A stretch of DNA of 64,000 nucleotides from VGSG01 sp040756375 (GTDB taxonomy: Bacteria; Desulfobacterota; Desulfomonilia; Desulfomonilales; Desulfomonilaceae): positions 1-64,000 of the forward strand of contig JBFLZC010000015.1 of assembly GCA_040756375.1 (NCBI GenBank), in the 5' to 3' direction. The notes below the pieces were generated by a model that had not been told where the DNA came from, did not search any database, and saw nothing but the letters and a program-made list of their open reading frames with translations. A program made the position numbers and the translations under genes. Positions 33,736 through 42,994 of this stretch are shown one piece after another (the stretch's first letter is position 1; each line of letters begins with the position of its first letter).

Positions 33736-34458
33736 GTGGCAAAGAAGAGCATGGGAGGCCGAGAACTCAGAAAAGCGATTCTCCGCCTCCTCAAGACGGC
33801 CGATTTCGAGAAAGGTCTGGGGGAGCTGAGCCGGTTTCCTGCTCGGCGATCAGTGAATGCGCTGATCTCGTTGCTCTATCACAAGGATGAAACGGTCCGA
33901 TGGCGGGCTGTGTCGGCAATCGGCATCGTGGTGCATAGCTTGGCTTCAGAAAACAGGGAAGCTGCCAGGGTCATTATGCGACGTCTCATGTGGAGCCTGA
34001 ATGACGAATCAGGCGGAATCGGATGGGGCGCAGCAGAAGCGATGGGCGAGATCATGGCCCGGGACGAGGTCATGGCAAGCGAGTACGCGTCGATACTGAT
34101 CTCGTATCTGGACGAAAAGGGAAACTTCCTTGAGTACGAACTGTTGCAACGGGGAGTACTGTGGGCTATTGGGAGGCTGGCCCAGCAAAGACCCGGACTC
34201 CTCCGAGATGCCGCGGGGCATGTACCCAAGTATTTGGACTCACAAGATACGACGGTTCGGGGGCTGGCAGCTCGTGCGGTGGGGCTCTTGGGGGTAGAAG
34301 AAGCGCGATCGAGGTTGGAGGGCATAGTTCGGGATTCTTCTCCAGTACGAGTCTATGAAGAACGGGAACTGGCGGTCTGCACGGTCGGGGACCTCGCGCA
34401 GGAGGCTGTAGGACGCCTCAAAGCCAAAACTAAGGCCCCTGCTACAGTAACTGCTTAG
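33736..34458 (+). CDS. HEAT-repeat protein
   Basis: 240-aa all-helical protein with HEAT/PBS-type repeats: LISLLYHKDETVRWRAVSAIG, SLNDESGGIGWGAAEAMGEI, YLDSQDTTVRGLAARAVGLLG. There is no enzymatic motif. Resembles a sulfate-reducer family of soluble HEAT proteins often found near redox genes. GTG start 51 bases after the flavodiiron gene and before cyoA. A scaffolding or regulatory protein-protein role is inferred only from fold. Confidence 0.75.
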   Translation: MAKKSMGGRELRKAILRLLKTADFEKGLGELSRFPARRSVNALISLLYHKDETVRWRAVSAIGIVVHSLASENREAARVIMRRLMWSLNDESGGIGWGAAEAMGEIMARDEVMASEYASILISYLDEKGNFLEYELLQRGVLWAIGRLAQQRPGLLRDAAGHVPKYLDSQDTTVRGLAARAVGLLGVEEARSRLEGIVRDSSPVRVYEERELAVCTVGDLAQEAVGRLKAKTKAPATVTA

Positions 34459-34539
34459 TAATCGTACGATCGCGGAATTATGCGGCAGTTGTGCCTACTT
34501 CGGCCAAAATGCTAAAAGCCTTGCGACGGTGGGGGACAA

Positions 34540-35466
34540 ATGAAGAGAAACAAACATTCCATTCTTGTCGGCTTGTCATCCCTGAGTGCGACAACTCTCC
34601 TCGGAGGTTGCAGCAGCATCCTCTTGTTCGACCCCAAAGGACCGATAGGCGAGGCAGAGCGGTTCGTCATCATTGCAGCCATCGTGCTTATGCTGATCGT
34701 CGTCATTCCCGTCTACATCATGGCTTTCTGGTTTCCACGGAAGTACAGAGCTTCCAATACTGAATCGACTTATATGCCGAAATGGAGTCATTCCGCTAAA
34801 ATCGAGTTTTTCATGTGGGGAGTTCCCGTTGCTATTGTCACCGCTCTTGCTATTTTGGCCTGGACGAGCACCCATTCTCTGGATCCCTATAAACCTATCC
34901 CTTCGACAGACAAGCCCGTCAACATCGAAGCCGTTTGCCTGGATTGGAAATGGCTCTTCATCTACCCGGATCAAAATATCGCAACCGTCAATCAAATCAC
35001 TTTTCCCGTCAATGTTCCGGTCAGCTTCAAAATCACGTCGGACACCGTAATGGCCTCCTTCTTCATCCCGCAGCTGGGCAGTCAGATTTACGCGATGGCA
35101 GGCATGCAAACCCGATTGCATCTTTTGGCTAACAAACCAGGCACTTATGCCGGCCATAATCAGCAATTCACCGGTAGCGGTTACGCTGATATGCATTTTG
35201 AGGCGAAGGCGGTTTCCAAGGAGGAATTTCAGTCGTGGGTGCAAAAGATCAGACAATCGCCGGAAAAGCTCGATCTGGACCGATATGAAAAGCTCGCTAA
35301 ACCGCGGGTCGGCTATCATCCCGTGACCTATTTTTCTTCAGTCAAGCCCGATCTGTTCGGGTATATCCTGCGCAAATACAATCCCACTATGGGCAAACAT
35401 CACGGTCCTATGAGCAGAAGCTCCGTTTCCACACACCCAAGACCCGACGTTGCGGAGGCAAATTGA
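34540..35466 (+). CDS. cyoA: bo3-type quinol oxidase subunit II
   Basis: Membrane-anchored, periplasm-facing subunit of a heme-copper quinol oxidase. Lipoprotein signal with lipobox LGGC (Cys24), two transmembrane helices (about 44-66 and 86-107), then a cupredoxin-like domain (AVCLDWKWLFIYPDQN, ITSDTVMASFFIPQLGSQIYAMAGM). The CuA ligands of cytochrome c oxidases are absent (PGTYAGHNQQFTGSGYADM in their place), as in E. coli CyoA, so quinol is the donor. GGGGGAC just upstream of the ATG. First of five contiguous cyo genes. Confidence 0.93.
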   Translation: MKRNKHSILVGLSSLSATTLLGGCSSILLFDPKGPIGEAERFVIIAAIVLMLIVVIPVYIMAFWFPRKYRASNTESTYMPKWSHSAKIEFFMWGVPVAIVTALAILAWTSTHSLDPYKPIPSTDKPVNIEAVCLDWKWLFIYPDQNIATVNQITFPVNVPVSFKITSDTVMASFFIPQLGSQIYAMAGMQTRLHLLANKPGTYAGHNQQFTGSGYADMHFEAKAVSKEEFQSWVQKIRQSPEKLDLDRYEKLAKPRVGYHPVTYFSSVKPDLFGYILRKYNPTMGKHHGPMSRSSVSTHPRPDVAEAN

Positions 35467-35467
35467 T

Positions 35468-37447
35468 ATGTTTGGAAAGTTAAGCCTTTCAGCAATTCCG
35501 TATCACGAACCAATCACGATGGGCGCCGTAGGTGGTGCGGTTCTCCTGGGCTTGGTGCTCATGGGCTTGGTCACTTACTACAGGAAGTGGACCTACCTTT
35601 ACAATGAATGGCTGACCAGCCTCGATCATAAAAAGATCGGCATTATGTACATTATCATTGCAGTGGTCATGCTGCTGCGCGGGTTCTCCGATGCGATTCT
35701 GATGCGCGCTCAGCAGGCCGTTGCCGCGGGCGGCTCGCTTGGCTTTCTGTCTCCCGACCACTTCAATCAAATATTCAGCGCTCACGGCTCAATCATGATC
35801 ATCTTTATGGCCATGCCGTTTCTGGCCGGATTGGTGAACATCGTTGTGCCGCAGCAAATCGGTTCCCGGGATGTAGCCTTTCCCTTTTTGAATTCGCTCA
35901 GTCTCTGGCTGACCGCAGCTGGAGCTTTGCTGATTATGGTATCTTTGGGTGTGGGTGAGTTTTCCAAAGCCGGATGGTCGGGATATGCCCCGCTGACCGA
36001 AATAGAGTACAGCCCCGACGTAGGGGTGGACTATTGGATATGGGCGTTCCAGATTGCCGGTCTCGGCTCGACCCTGACCGGAATCAATTTCATAGTCACC
36101 ATCATAAAAATGCGCGCTCCCGGCATGACGCTCATGCGTTTGCCGTTGTTTGTTTGGACTACTTTTTTCACCATGGTGCTCGTGGTTTGGGCATTTCCGG
36201 TTCTGACGGCAGCTCTTGCCCTGTTAACACTCGATCGATACCTGGGTATGCATTTTTTCACCAACGCGCTGGGCGGTAACCAGATGCTTTATGTCAACCT
36301 GTTCTGGACCTGGGCGCATCCGGAGGTCTATATCCTGATCCTGCCGGCCTTTGGGGTCTTTTCGGAGGTCACCGCCACTTTCTCCGGGAAACGGCTGTTC
36401 GGCTACACCTCTATGGTCTGGGCCACGGTAGTCATCACGGTTCTGTCCTTTGCAGTCTGGATGCATCACTTCTTCACTATGGGCGCGAGTCCGAACGTGA
36501 ACCTCTTTTTCGGAATTGCGACCATGCTGATTGGCATCCCCACCGGAGTGAAAACTTTCAATTGGCTTTTCACCATGTATCGCGGCCGCATAAGGTTTTC
36601 TACCCCAATGTACTGGACACTGGGAGCTATCGTGACCTTTGTCATCGGCGGGACTTCAGGCGTACTTCTGTCCCTACCATCGGCTAATTATGTGCTCCAC
36701 AACAGCCTGTTCGTGATCGGCCATTTCCACAATACGATTATCCCGGGTGCGGTGTTCGGTTTTTTTGCAGGTTTCTATTATTGGTTTCCAAAGGCCGTCG
36801 GGTTTCGTTTAGAGGAAAGCTGGGGCAAACGCGCGTTCTGGTGTTGGCTGATCGGCTTTTTGCTTGCCTTTGTTCCCTTGTATGTGCTGGGCTTCATGGG
36901 CATGCCCCGCCGCATGGCGTTTTATGCCACCCCGTCCTGGCATCTCCCTCTGATGGTTGCCGCATTGGGTGTGGCCGTGATCATGCTCGGCATCCTCTTT
37001 CAGGGAATTCAATTGCTCGTTAGCTTTAAGGAGCGCCGAGCCCTCCGCGATCCGACCGGCGATCCTTGGGACGGCCGTACCTTGGAGTGGATGACATCAT
37101 CTCCGCCCGCGGTCTACAACTTCGCGAAAATACCTGCCGTAGACGAAATTGATGCCCTTACGGAAATGAAGGAAAAAGGAGTCGCATATGGCCGGCCGGA
37201 TCAATATGACGACATCGAGATGCCGAAAAACGCGCCGCACGGTCTTATCCTCGGCGGATTCGCTTTCGTCTTCGGGTTTGCCATGGTCTGGTACATCTGG
37301 TGGCTGGCCATACTGGCCGCTCTGGGTATGCTTTTCACAGTCATTGCCCGCTCAATGGACGATGACATCCATTACGTCATACCCGCGGCCGAGGTCGAGC
37401 GAATCGAAAACGAACGTTATCTAGAGTTGGCCGCTGTCACGAAATGA
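35468..37447 (+). CDS. cyoB: bo3-type quinol oxidase subunit I (heme-copper catalytic subunit)
   Basis: Catalytic, proton-pumping subunit, 659 aa with about 14-15 membrane helices, as in E. coli CyoB. Heme and copper ligands are visible in HGSIMIIFMAMP (low-spin heme His), WTWAHPEVYILILPAFG (CuB His with the crosslinked Tyr), VWMHHFFTMG (CuB His pair) and FVIGHFHNTIIPG (high- and low-spin heme His). ATG at 35468, directly after the cyoA stop, with GGAGG 9 bases upstream. The Glu in HPEVYILILPAFGVFSE and the D-channel region fit an A-type oxidase. Confidence 0.96.
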   Translation: MFGKLSLSAIPYHEPITMGAVGGAVLLGLVLMGLVTYYRKWTYLYNEWLTSLDHKKIGIMYIIIAVVMLLRGFSDAILMRAQQAVAAGGSLGFLSPDHFNQIFSAHGSIMIIFMAMPFLAGLVNIVVPQQIGSRDVAFPFLNSLSLWLTAAGALLIMVSLGVGEFSKAGWSGYAPLTEIEYSPDVGVDYWIWAFQIAGLGSTLTGINFIVTIIKMRAPGMTLMRLPLFVWTTFFTMVLVVWAFPVLTAALALLTLDRYLGMHFFTNALGGNQMLYVNLFWTWAHPEVYILILPAFGVFSEVTATFSGKRLFGYTSMVWATVVITVLSFAVWMHHFFTMGASPNVNLFFGIATMLIGIPTGVKTFNWLFTMYRGRIRFSTPMYWTLGAIVTFVIGGTSGVLLSLPSANYVLHNSLFVIGHFHNTIIPGAVFGFFAGFYYWFPKAVGFRLEESWGKRAFWCWLIGFLLAFVPLYVLGFMGMPRRMAFYATPSWHLPLMVAALGVAVIMLGILFQGIQLLVSFKERRALRDPTGDPWDGRTLEWMTSSPPAVYNFAKIPAVDEIDALTEMKEKGVAYGRPDQYDDIEMPKNAPHGLILGGFAFVFGFAMVWYIWWLAILAALGMLFTVIARSMDDDIHYVIPAAEVERIENERYLELAAVTK

Positions 37448-37495
37448 CGTGCCGCAGGCGAACCGACCGTCACAAAATTTGTAGCGGAGATGCAC

Positions 37496-38113
37496 ATGAT
37501 GTCAACAGACGCTTCGACCATCGATCTCGCTCATAACGAAGCAGTCGAACACCCCGATACCGTCGGGATGCAAGCACTCGGTTTCTGGCTCTATCTTATG
37601 AGCGACCTCATCATATTTGCGACGCTCTTCGCCACTTTTGCCGTCCTGGGCCGCAACTATGCCGGCGGACCGACGGGGAAAGAATTGTTTGAACTGCCTT
37701 ACGTGTTGGGTGAAACGTTGCTCCTGCTGTTCAGCAGCGTGACCTATGGTCTGGTTATGCTGGCCGTATACAACGGCAGGAAGAAGCAGGTTCTGATCGG
37801 ACTGGCCGTTACCTTTCTCCTGGGGCTTGGATTTGTCTTGATGGAAGTCAATGAGTTCCACAGCCTGATTGCCCGAGGCCACGGACCGGACGTCAGCGCC
37901 TTCCTTTCGAGTTATTTCACTCTGGTAGGGACTCACGGTACCCATGTGACTTTCGGGCTGATCTGGATGGCCGTCATGATAGGTCAGGTGGCCGTCAAAG
38001 GGTTGAACTCCCCCGTTCAATCACGGCTGATGCGTCTGAGTATGTTCTGGCATTTTCTCGATATCGTCTGGATCGGCATATTCAGTATCGTCTACCTGAT
38101 GGGAGTCATGTAA
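37496..38113 (+). CDS. cyoC: bo3-type quinol oxidase subunit III
   Basis: Five-helix membrane subunit of the oxidase, 205 aa. Typical features: GFWLYLMSDLIIFATLFATFAVL near the N-terminus, then EVNEFHSLIARGHGPDVSAF and GTHGTHVTFGLIW, ending in WHFLDIVWIGIFSIVYLMGVM. GGAG six bases before the ATG at 37496 favours this start over 37490 and 37499. The stop is immediately followed by the cyoD start. Confidence 0.95.
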   Translation: MMSTDASTIDLAHNEAVEHPDTVGMQALGFWLYLMSDLIIFATLFATFAVLGRNYAGGPTGKELFELPYVLGETLLLLFSSVTYGLVMLAVYNGRKKQVLIGLAVTFLLGLGFVLMEVNEFHSLIARGHGPDVSAFLSSYFTLVGTHGTHVTFGLIWMAVMIGQVAVKGLNSPVQSRLMRLSMFWHFLDIVWIGIFSIVYLMGVM

Positions 38114-38440
38114 ATGAGTCAAACAGCTATCGACACCGCAGGCGCCGGCAGGGGAAGTTTCAATTCGTACCTCACCGGTTTCGCTCTTTCCCTCATCCTG
38201 ACCGCAATTCCGTTTGCCTTGGTGATGAGTGGTGCCTGGTCCTTCTCGGTGACCCTGGCCGCCATTTTATGTGCGGGCATCGTGCAGATTCTGGTGCACT
38301 TGCATTACTTCCTGCATCTGGGCGCCTCGTCTGCGGCGCGGTGGAACGTGCTGGCCTTGATGTTCACTTTAGCGATCATGGTCCTCTTCGTCGGAGGAAC
38401 CATCTGGATCATGTTTAACTTGTATCATCGAATGATGTGA
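38114..38440 (+). CDS. cyoD: bo3-type quinol oxidase subunit IV
   Basis: Small three-helix subunit (108 aa): SYLTGFALSLILTAIPFALV, FSVTLAAILCAGIVQILVHL and MFTLAIMVLFVGGTIWIMF. LHYFLHL between helices 2 and 3 is conserved in the CyoD/CtaF family. It assists assembly of the CuB site. It starts on the base after the cyoC stop and its end abuts cyoE, so it is translationally coupled. Confidence 0.94.
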   Translation: MSQTAIDTAGAGRGSFNSYLTGFALSLILTAIPFALVMSGAWSFSVTLAAILCAGIVQILVHLHYFLHLGASSAARWNVLALMFTLAIMVLFVGGTIWIMFNLYHRMM

Positions 38441-38442
38441 GA

Positions 38443-39342
38443 ATGCCTGAAAAGATCAAAAACTATTTGCTCGTTGCCAAACCGGGGATCGTTTTCGGCA
38501 ACCTGATTACTGCGGCAGCGGGCTTTCTTCTTGCCTCCAAAGGGCAGGTTGATGGCGTTGCTCTTCCGGCGACTCTCATCGGCATATCTCTGGTTGTCGC
38601 TTCCGGCTGCGTTTTCAACAATTGTGTCGATAGAAAAATAGACCGAAGGATGATCCGGACACGCGATCGCGCCCTTGCCAGGGGGCTCATCTCGCAGAAG
38701 ATCGCCGTATCCTACGCAACAATCTTAGGCGTTGCGGGCGCGGCGCTGCTCTGGGCGGCAACAAACATGCTGTCGGTTGTAATCGTGCTGGCGGGCCTCC
38801 TTATTTATGTGGGGGTATACAGCCTGTACATGAAGCGCAATTCCGTCTACAGCACCTTGATCGGCAGTCTGGCGGGAGCCACACCGCCCCTTGCGGGATA
38901 CTGCGCAGTTACCGGTCAATTCGACCTGGGCACAGTGATATTGTTTTCGATTTTTAGCCTCTGGCAGATGCCTCACTGCTACGCCATTGCTGTCTTTCGG
39001 CTTGATGATTACGCTGCTGCGGCAATCCCGGTTCTGCCGGTCAAGCAGGGAACGGGCGCGGCAAGAAAGCATATTGTTGGTTATATCTTTGCCTTCATGG
39101 CTGCCACGCTGATGCTGACCTTCGGGGGGTACACCGGTTACAGCACCTTTGTAGTGGCGACTGTGTTGAGCCTGTCCTGGCTTTATCTGGCCTGGTCGGG
39201 CTACAAGGCATCCGATGAGCGGCTTTGGGCCAGGAAGCTTTTTGTCTTCTCCATTGTGACCATATTGATTCTGAGCGTCATGATGTCAATCGATTTCACA
39301 GCTCCTGTGCCCTCAGAAATGGTTCTGAGCTATGTTCCATAG
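38443..39342 (+). CDS. cyoE: Heme O synthase (protoheme farnesyltransferase)
   Basis: UbiA-superfamily membrane prenyltransferase that adds a farnesyl group to heme b to make heme O for the oxidase. The first Asp-rich motif is NNCVDRKIDRRMIRTRDRAL. LAGATPPLAGYCAVTG and WQMPHCYAIAVFRLDDYAAA are CyoE/CtaB-specific. About nine membrane helices, 299 aa. A GTG at 38437 is in frame two codons earlier; the ATG at 38443 is preferred. Last gene of the cyoABCDE set, so the organism can make its own heme O. Confidence 0.94.
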   Translation: MPEKIKNYLLVAKPGIVFGNLITAAAGFLLASKGQVDGVALPATLIGISLVVASGCVFNNCVDRKIDRRMIRTRDRALARGLISQKIAVSYATILGVAGAALLWAATNMLSVVIVLAGLLIYVGVYSLYMKRNSVYSTLIGSLAGATPPLAGYCAVTGQFDLGTVILFSIFSLWQMPHCYAIAVFRLDDYAAAAIPVLPVKQGTGAARKHIVGYIFAFMAATLMLTFGGYTGYSTFVVATVLSLSWLYLAWSGYKASDERLWARKLFVFSIVTILILSVMMSIDFTAPVPSEMVLSYVP

Positions 39343-39488
39343 TCCAAACCGCCGTATCCAGGAAATTGAGATGAGTAACAACGGCATCCAAGTGCCGGGG
39401 AATTTTGACGAAATATAGATCTTTATTCAGGAAGGCATAGAATGAATTGTAAGCTGAAATGTGCCTAGCAGAAAGGGGGTAACGGCTC

Positions 39489-40805
39489 ATGGACGTAGTT
39501 TTTCTTTCAAGGCTGCAATTTGCGGTCGCCACATTGTTTCACTTCTTTTTCGTCCCGCTGACGTTAGGTCTCGTGGTCATGATCGCGATCATGGAGACGA
39601 TCTGGGCCAGGCGAGGAGATGAGGAATATCGTCGGATGGCAAAATTCTGGGGGAAGATTTTCCTCATAAATTTTGCGGTAGGCGTGGTGACGGGGATCAC
39701 ACTGGAGTTCCAGTTCGGAACGAACTGGGCCGGGTATTCAAAGTACGTGGGAGACATCTTTGGGTCGCTGCTGGCAATTGAAGCCACGGCCACCTTTTTC
39801 TTGGAATCGGTCTTTATCGGTCTGTGGGCCTTTTCTTGGAACAAGGTTTCTCCCAAGCTTCATGCGCTCTTCATTTGGCTTGTTGCAGCGGCTTCGACAG
39901 GGTCCGCGTACTGGATACTGGTAGCAAATTCATGGATGCAAAATCCTGTGGGTTACGTGGTACGCGGCGGTCGAGCTGAGCTTGTAGACTTCTGGGCCGT
40001 CATCACTCAGCCTTTCGCGATAGTGACGTTTGCACATGTGATCGCAGCAGCGTACACTCTTGCAGGCTTCTTTGTGATGGGCATTTGCGCGTATCACATT
40101 CTACGGAAAACGCACGTTGCGTTTGCCACGAAATCGTTCCGAATTGCGGTTGCGTTTGCACTGATCTTTTCTGTGGGGAACCTCATTATTGGTGACATAC
40201 ACGGCAGAGATACAGCCAAGATCCAACCCACCAAGATGGCTGCAGCAGAGGGTGTGTGGGAAACTACGAAAGGTGCGCCTTTTGTTCTGCTTCGGATCCC
40301 TGACGAAGAGAATGAAACCAACGCTGTTGACCTCTTTGCCATTCCTAAATTATTGAGCTGGTTGGCCCACGGAAGCGGAGACGCGGAATTTAAGGGACTC
40401 AAGGAGTGGCCCAAAGAGGAACGGCCACCTGTGGCTCTGACTTTCTGGTCTTTCCGAATTATGGTTGGGCTGGGATTCCTTTTCGCTCTGGTTTCGATCC
40501 TCGCCTTCTGGAAGCGCAACAATCTCGAATCCGCCCCGTGGTTGCTCAAAAGTTTGATGTGGATGATTCCACTTCCTTATGTGGCCGCGTCGCTGGGGTG
40601 GATGGTAACTGAAGTAGGGCGTCAGCCCTGGATTGTCTATGGCGTTATGAAGACTTCCAAGGCTGCGTCTGAGGTTGCTGCATCTCAAGTAGGCTTCTCG
40701 TTGGCTGCGTTCGTTGTGGTCTATACGTTGTTGGGAATCGCCTGCTTTATGCTCATGGCCAAATTTGTGGCCCAGGGTCCTACCCCGCCCGCCGAGGCGA
40801 AGTAA
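39489..40805 (+). CDS. cydA: Cytochrome bd quinol oxidase subunit I
   Basis: High-affinity oxygen-reducing quinol oxidase subunit, 438 aa, nine or so helices. Heme ligands are His18 (b595), His183 and Met325 (b558), with Glu98 and Glu106 in the heme d/proton region (LLAIEATATFFLES). GRQPWIVYG and the short quinol loop identify the short-Q-loop class. ATG at 39489 preceded by AAAGGGGG. It starts 146 bases after cyoE, so it may have its own promoter, though I do not see one. Confidence 0.96.
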   Translation: MDVVFLSRLQFAVATLFHFFFVPLTLGLVVMIAIMETIWARRGDEEYRRMAKFWGKIFLINFAVGVVTGITLEFQFGTNWAGYSKYVGDIFGSLLAIEATATFFLESVFIGLWAFSWNKVSPKLHALFIWLVAAASTGSAYWILVANSWMQNPVGYVVRGGRAELVDFWAVITQPFAIVTFAHVIAAAYTLAGFFVMGICAYHILRKTHVAFATKSFRIAVAFALIFSVGNLIIGDIHGRDTAKIQPTKMAAAEGVWETTKGAPFVLLRIPDEENETNAVDLFAIPKLLSWLAHGSGDAEFKGLKEWPKEERPPVALTFWSFRIMVGLGFLFALVSILAFWKRNNLESAPWLLKSLMWMIPLPYVAASLGWMVTEVGRQPWIVYGVMKTSKAASEVAASQVGFSLAAFVVVYTLLGIACFMLMAKFVAQGPTPPAEAK

Positions 40806-40821
40806 GAAGGAGGGAAGAGCG

Positions 40822-41847
40822 ATGTTGGAAACCATCTGGTTCTTGCTGTGGGGCATTTTGTGGGCCGTGTACTTCATGCTGGACGGCTTTGACCTCGGTT
40901 TGGGCACCCTTAATCCGTTCATTAGCCGTAATGAGACTGAAAAACGCACCTTGTACAATGCCATGGGACCTTTCTGGGATGGTAACGAGGTTTGGCTCAT
41001 CTCCGCGGGCGGAGTCACGTTTGCGGCCTTCCCCACTATGTATGCAGTGATGTTCAGCGCTCTGTACAGCCCACTTCTGTTGATCCTCTTCGGCCTAATC
41101 ATTCGCGCTGTGGCTTTTGAGTTCAGAGGCAAAATAGATAACGACGGCTGGAGACTGCTCTGGGATATCTGTCATTTCCTGGGGAGCTTCGGCCCTGCGC
41201 TCCTGTTGGGCGTGGCTTTTGCCAATATCTTTCAAGGGATTCCCATTGACGGAAGAGGCGTCTTTCAGGGCACGATCCTGACTCTACTCAACCCGTACGG
41301 AATACTGGGCGGGCTCCTCTTCGTAATGCTCTTCATAGTTCACGGAGCGCTCTGGCTGGCCATCAAGGCTCCCGGTGATCTTGAAGCTCGCGCGGGCCGG
41401 GCCGCCGGCGGCCTCTGGTGGGGCCTCTTAGTTGTCGCGGTGGTCTTTCTCGCGGCCACATTCTTCAGCACCAACCTGTATGCAAACTACTTCGCTAATC
41501 CTTTGCTCTTCGTGGTCCCGCTGGTGACCGTATTGGCTCTGCTAGCCACCCGATGGTTCATCGCGGCGAAGGGCTGGTGGAAGGCCTGGTTCGCATCGAG
41601 CTTGACGATCGTTACTGCGACGCTCTTTGGGGTGATCGGGCTGTATCCCAACATGCTCCCGTCCAGCTTGAATCCCCAGTACAGTTTGACAGCATTTAAT
41701 TCCGCCTCTTCGCCTCTGACGCTCAAGATCATGCTGGCTGTGGCATTGGTTTTCGTGCCCATTGTGATCTTGTATCAAGCATGGGGTTACTATCTGCTCA
41801 GGGGAAAAGTCACAGAGGAAGATCTCGCCTCGGATGAGGCATACTAA
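40822..41847 (+). CDS. cydB: Cytochrome bd quinol oxidase subunit II
   Basis: Partner subunit of CydA, 341 aa. N-terminal LLWGILWAVYFMLDGFDLG with the conserved Asp, GPFWDGNEVWLISAGGVTFAAFP and PYGILGGLLFVMLFIVHGALWLA are diagnostic. ATG at 40822 with AAGGAGGG upstream, 16 bases after cydA. No cydX-like small gene or cydCD is seen in the window. Confidence 0.96.
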   Translation: MLETIWFLLWGILWAVYFMLDGFDLGLGTLNPFISRNETEKRTLYNAMGPFWDGNEVWLISAGGVTFAAFPTMYAVMFSALYSPLLLILFGLIIRAVAFEFRGKIDNDGWRLLWDICHFLGSFGPALLLGVAFANIFQGIPIDGRGVFQGTILTLLNPYGILGGLLFVMLFIVHGALWLAIKAPGDLEARAGRAAGGLWWGLLVVAVVFLAATFFSTNLYANYFANPLLFVVPLVTVLALLATRWFIAAKGWWKAWFASSLTIVTATLFGVIGLYPNMLPSSLNPQYSLTAFNSASSPLTLKIMLAVALVFVPIVILYQAWGYYLLRGKVTEEDLASDEAY

Positions 41848-41919
41848 CGCCTCTGAGGGACGCGAGCAAAAGGCCTCGTTTAACTCGCGCCCCCTGGGCG
41901 ACGGAACTAAGGAGAAATC

Positions 41920-42438
41920 ATGGAACGCACAGGCCTGGTAACCATGAGAGGCAACCCGATCACGTTGGTCGGCAATGAAATCAAAGCCGGCGATATGGCT
42001 CCGAACTTCGTCGTAGCAGATACCACTCTGAAACCGGTTGAATTTTCCGCGTTTGCTGGCAAGGTGTGTATTATCTCTTCCGTGCCGTCACTGGACACGC
42101 CGATCTGCGACATGTCTACCCGCAGGTTTAACCAGGAAGCCGGAAATCTGGGCGCTGACACGGTGATTCTCACCATAAGCATGGATCTTCCTTTTGCCCA
42201 GGCCCGGTGGTGCGGCGCGGCCGGAGTGGATGCGGTCAAGACCCTCTCCGATTACAAGGAAGCGTCTTTCGGATTGGCTTACGGGGTGTTGATCAAGGAA
42301 CATCGTTTGCTGGCCCGTGCGGTCTTTGTAATTGATCGCAACGGCAAGGTACAGTATGTGGACCTGGTCAAAGAGATTGCACAGGAGCCCAACTATGACG
42401 CGGCGCTGGCAGCTGCAAGAAAACTGACGAGCATGTGA
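41920..42438 (+). CDS. tpx: Thiol peroxidase (Tpx)
   Basis: Cytoplasmic atypical 2-Cys peroxiredoxin, 172 aa. Peroxidatic Cys63 in VPSLDTPICDMSTRRF and resolving Cys98 in DLPFAQARWCGAAG, at the usual Tpx spacing. ISSVPS before the catalytic loop is Tpx-specific. AAGGAG upstream of the ATG. It follows cydB by 72 bases on the same strand and continues the oxidative-stress block. Confidence 0.96.
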   Translation: MERTGLVTMRGNPITLVGNEIKAGDMAPNFVVADTTLKPVEFSAFAGKVCIISSVPSLDTPICDMSTRRFNQEAGNLGADTVILTISMDLPFAQARWCGAAGVDAVKTLSDYKEASFGLAYGVLIKEHRLLARAVFVIDRNGKVQYVDLVKEIAQEPNYDAALAAARKLTSM

Positions 42439-42515
42439 GGTGCCGCTCCGTATTGTTGGCGGGTGGTGCCGAACTATGTTAGTTAAATCGCAATGGAATT
42501 ATCTCACGGGAGGAA

Positions 42516-42974
42516 ATGATGCAGCAATGGGCATCCGTTGACGAAGTGCTGGACTTCGCTATCAAAAATGAAGAAGAGGCCGCGCAATTCTACACCCATC
42601 TGGCCGGCAGGATGGAAAGGCCCTGGATGAGCGAGATATTCAAGAGCTTTGCGCTGGAAGAAGAGGGCCATAAGCGCAAACTCCTTGATGTCAAGGCGGG
42701 AAAACGGCTTTTGTCCTCCGCGGCCAAGGTCCTGGATCTCAAGATCGGCGACTATCTTGTAGAAGGGAAGCCGACCAAGGATCTTGATTATCAGCAGGCG
42801 CTCATCTTGGCCATGCATAAGGAAAAACGGGCTTTCAAGATGTACACCGATCTCGCTGGCGCAACCGATGACTCTGGCCTAAGGGACCTCTTCTTGGGAC
42901 TGGCCCAGGAGGAGGCAAAGCATAAGCTTCGCTTCGAGATCGAGTACGACGAATTCGTGATGACTGAGAACTGA
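42516..42974 (+). CDS. Ferritin-like diiron protein (rubrerythrin bundle without rubredoxin domain)
   Basis: 152-aa four-helix protein with paired diiron motifs: KNEEEAAQFYTHLAG, ALEEEGHKRKLLDV, HKEKRAFKMYTDLAG (Lys-Glu version) and AQEEAKHKLRFEIEYDEF. This is the pattern of erythrin/ferritin-family domains. The C-terminal rubredoxin domain is absent, so an outside donor is needed. GGGAGG lies before two adjacent ATGs (42516, 42519). Probably an additional peroxidase or iron-handling protein. Confidence 0.86.
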   Translation: MMQQWASVDEVLDFAIKNEEEAAQFYTHLAGRMERPWMSEIFKSFALEEEGHKRKLLDVKAGKRLLSSAAKVLDLKIGDYLVEGKPTKDLDYQQALILAMHKEKRAFKMYTDLAGATDDSGLRDLFLGLAQEEAKHKLRFEIEYDEFVMTEN

Positions 42975-42994
42975 CCTGCGGATAAGTAGGCTTC

